Source: Xanthomarina sp035306705
GTDB taxonomy: Bacteria > Bacteroidota > Bacteroidia > Flavobacteriales > Flavobacteriaceae
DNA length: 44,124 nt
Direction of reading: 5' to 3'
NCBI RefSeq assembly: GCF_035306705.1
Contig: NZ_DATGNO010000154.1
Location: 1 to 44,124, forward strand
The position numbers and the translations under genes were made by a program. Shown here one piece after another: positions 39,991 through 44,124 of the stretch. The notes beneath the pieces were generated by a model. That model searched no databases. It was not told the DNA's origin and saw only the letters and a list, made by a program, of their open reading frames with translations. The first letter of the stretch is position 1. Each line of letters opens with the position of its first letter.

Positions 39991-41730
39991 ATGTTTGAAA
40001 TCTCACAGTTAAAAGAAATGAAGCTTCCTGAGTTGCAGGAAATGGCTAAAAAACTGAACGTGTCTAAATATCGTTCATTAAAAAAATTAGATTTGGTATA
40101 TCAAATACTAGATCATCAAGCTGCCAACCCCCAGGCAGTAAAAGAAGTTGTTATGGAGGCACCAAAAAAGGAAATTCCTCAACAAAAAAAACAAAGAGAA
40201 CGTATTGCTCGTCCTGCCCAAACTACTAATATAGTAGAAAGCGCACCTGCTCCAATTGTAAAGGAAACTTTAGATGCCAAAGCAGAGTCACCGAGAGCAG
40301 AAACTCCAAAAACAGAAGCTCCAAAGACAGAAGTTCAACAACCAAAACCGCAACAGGCAAAACCGCAACAACCTAAGCCTAGACAGCCAAAACCTCAGCA
40401 ACCAAAACCTTCAAAACCTGTTCATAATACAGATAATGAACCTAAGGACACAGGTAATAGTGATAAAGAGGATCAAAATAACAATCCTAAAAGCGACAAT
40501 CAGAATCGTCCTAAAAGAGATAACAAACATCAAAACCCGAATAAAAATCAAAGCTCTAGTGGTTCCAACGGAAACAAAGACACTAGAAACAGATACAGAG
40601 AGCCAGATTACGAGTTTGATGCCATTATAGAAAGTGAAGGTGTTTTAGACGTTATGCAAGATGGTTATGGGTTTTTACGCTCTTCGGATTATAATTATCT
40701 ATCTTCTCCAGACGACATTTACGTTTCACAATCACAAATCCGTTTATTCGGCTTAAAGAAAGGCGATACCGTTTTAGGAAACGTAAGACCTCCAAAAGAA
40801 GGGGAAAAATATTTCCCTTTAATAAAAGTGATTAAAATTAACGGACTTAGTCCAGATGTTGTTAGAGATAGAGTTTCTTTTGAACATTTAACCCCGCTTT
40901 TTCCACAAGAAAAATTCAATTTAGCTGGTAAGCAAAGTACCATTTCCACACGAATCATGGATTTGTTTTCACCTATAGGAAAAGGGCAACGTGGTATGAT
41001 TGTTTCTCAACCAAAAACAGGAAAAACCATGTTGCTTAAAGATGTGGCCAATGCTATTGCGGCCAACCATCCGGAAGTGTACCAAATGATTTTATTAATA
41101 GACGAACGTCCAGAAGAGGTAACCGACATGCAACGTAATGTACGTGGTGAAGTTATTGCCTCAACTTTCGATAAAGAAGCGCACGAACATGTTAAGATTG
41201 CAGATATTGTTTTAGAAAAAGCAAAAAGACTTGTGGAATGTGGGCATGACGTAGTTATCCTTTTAGATTCGATTACTCGTTTGGCCAGAGCCTATAATAC
41301 TGTTCAACCTGCTTCAGGAAAAATATTAAGTGGTGGTGTAGATGCCAATGCACTTCATAAACCAAAACGTTTCTTTGGTGCTGCCAGAAATATTGAGAAT
41401 GGTGGATCTTTAACGATTATTGCTACGGCCTTAACCGAAACAGGTTCTAAAATGGATGAAGTTATCTTTGAAGAATTTAAAGGAACAGGTAATATGGAGT
41501 TACAATTAGATAGAAAAATCTCTAATCGTAGAATCTTCCCAGCTATCGACTTAACATCATCAAGTACTCGTAGAGACGATATTTTATTGGATAGCAACAC
41601 CATTCAAAGAATGTGGGTGATGAGAAAGTATCTTGCAGATATGAATCCTGTAGAAGCTATGGAGTTTATTAACGAGCGATTTAAAAAGACTAGAAACAAT
41701 GAAGAGTTTTTAATTTCCATGAACGGATAA
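39991..41730 (+). CDS. rho: Transcription termination factor Rho with long N-terminal insert
   Basis: 579-aa hexameric RNA helicase/ATPase that ends transcription. Order: Rho_N/SAP-like helices (about 3-45, L-P-E-L-Q-E-M-A-K-K), a disordered linker (about 48-205) rich in P/K/Q (PKPQQ-type repeats at 118-141) then N/D/K/R, the cold-shock RNA-binding domain (about 215-285, Y-G-F-L-R), and the RecA-like ATPase with P-loop QPKTGKT (340-346), D-E-R-P-E-E-V-T-D-M and L-L-D-S-I-T-R-L-A-R-A-Y. E. coli Rho has 419 residues, so the linker accounts for the excess. A 17-bp hairpin terminator follows. Confidence 0.97.
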   Translation: MFEISQLKEMKLPELQEMAKKLNVSKYRSLKKLDLVYQILDHQAANPQAVKEVVMEAPKKEIPQQKKQRERIARPAQTTNIVESAPAPIVKETLDAKAESPRAETPKTEAPKTEVQQPKPQQAKPQQPKPRQPKPQQPKPSKPVHNTDNEPKDTGNSDKEDQNNNPKSDNQNRPKRDNKHQNPNKNQSSSGSNGNKDTRNRYREPDYEFDAIIESEGVLDVMQDGYGFLRSSDYNYLSSPDDIYVSQSQIRLFGLKKGDTVLGNVRPPKEGEKYFPLIKVIKINGLSPDVVRDRVSFEHLTPLFPQEKFNLAGKQSTISTRIMDLFSPIGKGQRGMIVSQPKTGKTMLLKDVANAIAANHPEVYQMILLIDERPEEVTDMQRNVRGEVIASTFDKEAHEHVKIADIVLEKAKRLVECGHDVVILLDSITRLARAYNTVQPASGKILSGGVDANALHKPKRFFGAARNIENGGSLTIIATALTETGSKMDEVIFEEFKGTGNMELQLDRKISNRRIFPAIDLTSSSTRRDDILLDSNTIQRMWVMRKYLADMNPVEAMEFINERFKKTRNNEEFLISMNG

Positions 41731-41750
41731 TAACTCTTAACTTATATTGC

Positions 41751-41789
41751 AAAAAGAAAAGCCTTGATTTATTCAAGGCTTTTCTTTTT
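41751..41789 (+). terminator. rho terminator
   Basis: Perfect 17-bp stem (AAAAAGAAAAGCCTTGA and its complement) with a 5-nt TTTAT loop and terminal T tract. It is symmetric and could also work on the minus strand. Confidence 0.85.
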
Positions 41790-41811
41790 ACTTGTATTTT
41801 AAAAAAGGGAA

Positions 41812-41845
41812 CAAAAAAAACCTTCCAATTAATATTGAAAGGTTT
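41812..41845 (-). terminator. rpsT terminator
   Basis: Minus-strand AAACCTT-T-CAAT / ATTG-G-AAGGTTT (12 bp with one U-G) followed by T residues, 27 nt after the rpsT stop. Confidence 0.7.
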
Positions 41846-41872
41846 CTATATAGAAATCTTGATATTCTTTTT

Positions 41873-42124
41873 TTATAAAGAAGCTACGTGCTTAGTTAAT
41901 TTAGATTTTAAATTCGCTGCTTTATTGGCATGAATAATATTCTTCTTAGCTAACTTATCGATCATAGACATAATGTCTGGAAAAGCAGCTTGTGCTTCTT
42001 CCTTAGATTCCATCTCACGTAATTTCTTAATAGCACTACGAGTAGTTCTATGCTTGTATCTATTAGTTAAACGTTTTGACTCGTTACTTCTAATTCTCTT
42101 TAGTGCTGACTTATGATTTGCCAT
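41873..42124 (-). CDS. rpsT: 30S ribosomal protein S20
   Basis: 83-aa basic three-helix ribosomal protein that binds 16S rRNA. The N-terminus MANHKSALKRIRSNESKRLTNR and the end I-H-A-N-K-A-A-N-L-K-S-K-L-T-K-H-V are characteristic. tRNA-Glu lies 27 nt upstream on the same strand, and one promoter ahead of the tRNA seems to serve both. Confidence 0.97.
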   Translation of the reverse strand: MANHKSALKRIRSNESKRLTNRYKHRTTRSAIKKLREMESKEEAQAAFPDIMSMIDKLAKKNIIHANKAANLKSKLTKHVASL

Positions 42125-42151
42125 TGTATTATCTTTCTTTAATAAAAATTG

Positions 42152-42223
42152 TAGCCCGTAGGGGAATCGAACCCCTCTTACCAGGATGAAAACCTGGCGT
42201 CCTAGCCGATAGACGAACGGGCC
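42152..42223 (-). tRNA. tRNA-Glu (anticodon TTC)
   Basis: 72 nt on the minus strand. Acceptor GGCCCGT / ACGGGCT (terminal G1-U72), anticodon stem CCAGG/CCTGG with loop TTTTCAT (anticodon TTC), T-arm GAGGGGTTCGATTCCCCT, discriminator A. CCA not encoded. T-loop C56 is the normal base here. Confidence 0.95.
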
Positions 42224-42240
42224 ATTTTGTTTTGAGTGTG

Positions 42241-42271
42241 CAAATATATATTATTATATTTAAACCTGCAA
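42241..42271 (-). promoter_or_regulatory. Promoter of tRNA-Glu and rpsT
   Basis: TTG (42271-42269), N20, then TATATTTG (42248-42241) on the minus strand. The -7 box ends 17 nt before the tRNA 5' end. Confidence 0.65.
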
Positions 42272-42419
42272 TACATCATTTCAAAATAACTAACAATATT
42301 TCTATTGTTAACTTTCAAGAGAAAACAATTCTTGTTTTATATCTTTCAAGCGGCTGCAAAAATACAACTATTTTTAAATGTTGCAACACCTAATCCATAT
42401 TTTTTTAAAATATTTTGAA

Positions 42420-43898
42420 TTAATAGGCTTTTGCAAACAAAACTCTCCCTTTTGAAGGCTTTCCAGTATACACACAAGTGCCATTTTCATGGACTTGGTC
42501 CATAGGAATACATCTAATGGTTGCCTTGGTTAATTCTTTGATTTTAGTTTCGGTTTCTTCGGTTCCATCCCAATGTGCTGAAATAAACCCTCCTTTACTT
42601 TCTAAAATCTTTTCAAAATCCTCAAAAGTATCTACCAGAGTTATATGCGAATCTCTAAAATCCAATGCTTTCTTATATAAGGAAGTTTGAATTTCTGTCA
42701 TTAAAGCTTCAACCGTAGATGTTAAATTATCTAAAGCAATCACCTCTTTGGTTAAGGTATCTCTTCTAGCCAGCTCTACCGTGCCGTTTTCCAAATCCTT
42801 TGGTCCAATAGCTATTCGCACCGGCACGCCTTGCAATTCGTGTTGCGCAAACTTGGCTCCTGGTCTTAAAGTAGTCCTGTCGTCGTATTTTACCGAAATA
42901 TGTCTGGCCCTTAAGTCACTAATCATCAGCTTTGCTAATTTGGAGATCTCTTCAAACTGCTCTTCTGTTTTATAAATAGGCACTATAACTACTTGGTTTG
43001 GTGCTAGATTTGGAGGAAGCACCAAGCCTTTATCATCACTATGCGTCATAATTAAAGCCCCCATCAATCGGGTTGAAACTCCCCAAGACGTTGCCCAAAC
43101 ATACTCTTGTTTTCCTTCTTTAGAGGTAAACTTAACATCGAATGCCTTAGCGAAATTTTGTCCTAAAAAATGCGATGTTCCAGCCTGCAAGGCTTTTCCA
43201 TCTTGCATTAAGGCTTCAATACAATAGGTGTCTACAGCGCCCGCAAATCGTTCGCTTTCGGTTTTTACGCCTTTAACTACTGGAATAGCCATAAAGTTTT
43301 CAGCAAAAGTTGCGTACACATTATTCATTAATTCAGCTTCTTGGATAGCTTCCTTCTTGGTGGCATGTGCCGTGTGCCCTTCTTGCCATAAAAATTCGGC
43401 CGTACGTAAAAACAAACGAGTTCTCATTTCCCAACGCACCACGTTGGCCCATTGGTTAATTAGCAAAGGCAAATCTCTATAAGACTGTATCCAACCTTTA
43501 TAAGTGCTCCAAATAATGGCTTCACTAGTAGGTCTAACAATAAGTTCTTCTTCTAATTTTGCTTCAGGATCTACACGTAATTTCCCAGGATTATCTGGAT
43601 CGCTTTGAAGTCTATAGTGTGTAACAATAGCACATTCTTTAGCAAAACCTTCGGCATTTTTTTCTTCGGCTTCAAACAAACTTCTAGGTATAAATATCGG
43701 GAAATAAGCATTTTGATGTCCTGTTTCCTTAAACATTCTATCCAGCTCTGCTTGCATTTTTTCCCAAATGGCGTAGCCATAAGGCTTAATAACCATACAA
43801 CCTCTAACGGCCGAGTTTTCAGCAAGATCTGCTTTTACAACAAGTTCGTTATACCACTTAGAATAGTCTTCGGCTCTACTTGTAAGATTTTTACTCAT
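42420..43898 (-). CDS. proS: Prolyl-tRNA synthetase, archaeal/eukaryotic-type (type 3)
   Basis: 492-aa class II synthetase that charges tRNA-Pro. The short length without an editing insert, and the C-terminal zinc-like domain ending in a Tyr (L-F-A-K-A-Y), mark the type 3 form common in Bacteroidetes. Motif 1 is seen as I-K-P-Y-G-Y-A-I-W-E-K-M-Q, motif 2 as WEMRTRLFLRTAEFLWQEGH with the catalytic Arg, and G-T-S-H-F-L-G-Q-N-F-A-K-A-F in the active site. The anticodon-binding domain spans about 285-390. Preceded on the opposite strand by a lipoprotein gene. Confidence 0.97.
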   Translation of the reverse strand: MSKNLTSRAEDYSKWYNELVVKADLAENSAVRGCMVIKPYGYAIWEKMQAELDRMFKETGHQNAYFPIFIPRSLFEAEEKNAEGFAKECAIVTHYRLQSDPDNPGKLRVDPEAKLEEELIVRPTSEAIIWSTYKGWIQSYRDLPLLINQWANVVRWEMRTRLFLRTAEFLWQEGHTAHATKKEAIQEAELMNNVYATFAENFMAIPVVKGVKTESERFAGAVDTYCIEALMQDGKALQAGTSHFLGQNFAKAFDVKFTSKEGKQEYVWATSWGVSTRLMGALIMTHSDDKGLVLPPNLAPNQVVIVPIYKTEEQFEEISKLAKLMISDLRARHISVKYDDRTTLRPGAKFAQHELQGVPVRIAIGPKDLENGTVELARRDTLTKEVIALDNLTSTVEALMTEIQTSLYKKALDFRDSHITLVDTFEDFEKILESKGGFISAHWDGTEETETKIKELTKATIRCIPMDQVHENGTCVYTGKPSKGRVLFAKAY

Positions 43899-43963
43899 AT
43901 TCAGGGTTTTGGCACAAATATTGTGATTATGTTAAATATATATAATAGTTGCGCAAAACTAAC

Positions 43964-43971
43964 TATTTTTG
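43964..43971 (+). promoter_or_regulatory. -7 element of the right-edge lipoprotein gene
   Basis: TATTTTTG matches TAnnTTTG and ends 28 nt before the ATG at 44000. The TTG at 43949-43951 is too close to be a normal -33. Confidence 0.3.
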
Positions 43972-43999
43972 TTATGTTCAACAATAAAATTCAAGAGAT

Positions 44000-44124
44000 A
44001 TGCAAATTAATAAATCCTTTTTAACTAAAACACCGTTGATAGCCGTTTTTGGCTTGTTTGTTGTCTTGGCTTCTTGTGGATCGTCACAGTACGCCTCACA
44101 GGACAACGATGGTATTTATAGTTC
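44000..44124 (+). CDS. Lipoprotein, N-terminal part only
   Basis: Open at the right window edge; 41 residues are visible from the ATG at 44000. A basic start (MQINKSFLTKTP), the hydrophobic stretch LIAVFGLFVVLA and lipobox LASC with Cys at 26 show a lipoprotein. The visible mature start (GSSQYASQDNDGIYS) has the Tyr/Asp/Ser pattern of a flavobacterial family lipoprotein that I recall upstream of proS, but the family cannot be named from this piece. Confidence 0.7.
   Translation, partial: MQINKSFLTKTPLIAVFGLFVVLASCGSSQYASQDNDGIYS

Noticed and set aside
40274..40630. 118-aa plus-strand ORF within rho in another frame
   Set aside because: It is a shadow of the low-complexity P/K/Q linker of rho; its own product is a K/N/Q-rich repeat with no domain.
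43605..44024. 139-aa plus-strand ORF overlapping the proS start and right-edge lipoprotein
   Set aside because: It runs antisense to proS and crosses its promoter region; the lipoprotein frame with its lipobox is far better supported.
1..44124. CRISPR arrays, insertion sequences, prophage or toxin-antitoxin genes
   Set aside because: No regularly spaced repeats, transposase, phage structural gene or paired small toxin/antitoxin genes could be recognised anywhere in the window.

Overview
The window looks like a chromosomal segment of a marine-type member of the Flavobacteriaceae (Bacteroidetes). The DNA is AT-rich. Recognisable promoters follow the Bacteroidetes pattern (TTTG or TTG at -33, TAnnTTTG at -7). 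Shine-Dalgarno sites are largely absent. The gene set is typical of the family: type III glutamine synthetase, a secreted nuclease with a type IX secretion (T9SS) sorting tail, DUF3078, DUF4293, DUF1599 and BT_3928-type proteins, Rho with a long disordered insert, and archaeal-type ProRS.

Layout. (1) 1-17.5 kb is mostly minus-strand housekeeping: the 5' part of fused isobutyryl-CoA mutase (icmF), a DUF4197 lipoprotein (+), a small coiled protein (+), a BtuF-like cytoplasmic protein, pyrF, prfA, B12-dependent ribonucleotide reductase nrdJ, DUF3078, purM, an outer-membrane barrel, a 41-aa secreted peptide, glnN, a Na+/Ca2+ antiporter and a multidomain T9SS nuclease. (2) 17.7-28.3 kb is an uninterrupted plus-strand block that starts at a 50-aa protein and tRNA-Arg(ACG). 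It holds a double META-domain lipoprotein, DUF488, an NAD-dependent epimerase, DUF2141, HdeD/DUF308, two SDR oxidoreductases, an EamA transporter, a trimethylamine monooxygenase (tmm), a second EamA paralogue and an MscS channel. This is the accessory, stress-oriented part of the window. (3) 28.5-33.6 kb is a minus-strand operon: DUF1599 > BT_3928-type DoxX protein > OppB-type permease > tpiA > prmA > clpS. (4) 33.7-36.1 kb is the plus-strand unit folP > lipoprotein > diadenylate cyclase cdaA. (5) 36.1-44.1 kb contains truA > ABC exporter (-), a phosphodiesterase (+), DUF4293 (-), rho (+), tRNA-Glu > rpsT (-), proS (-) and the start of a lipoprotein gene at the right edge.

The most interesting unit is tmm with its surroundings. 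A clear Tmm, expected to oxidise trimethylamine to TMAO, an osmolyte and piezolyte, lies between two collinear 299-aa EamA transporters and is followed by an MscS osmotic-release channel. It is preceded by 363 bp of structured non-coding DNA and a 21-bp dyad close to its start. My inference is an osmolyte (TMAO) production, transport and release module. Other points of note are a rho leader able to form competing hairpins, a tRNA-Arg with a compensated change of the 19-56 tertiary pair, two palindromes that differ by a compensatory base pair, a DoxX-type protein with an extra C-terminal plug-like domain, and a permease that appears to start at CTG.

All calls rest on reading the sequence and recalled family knowledge. 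No database search or folding program was run.
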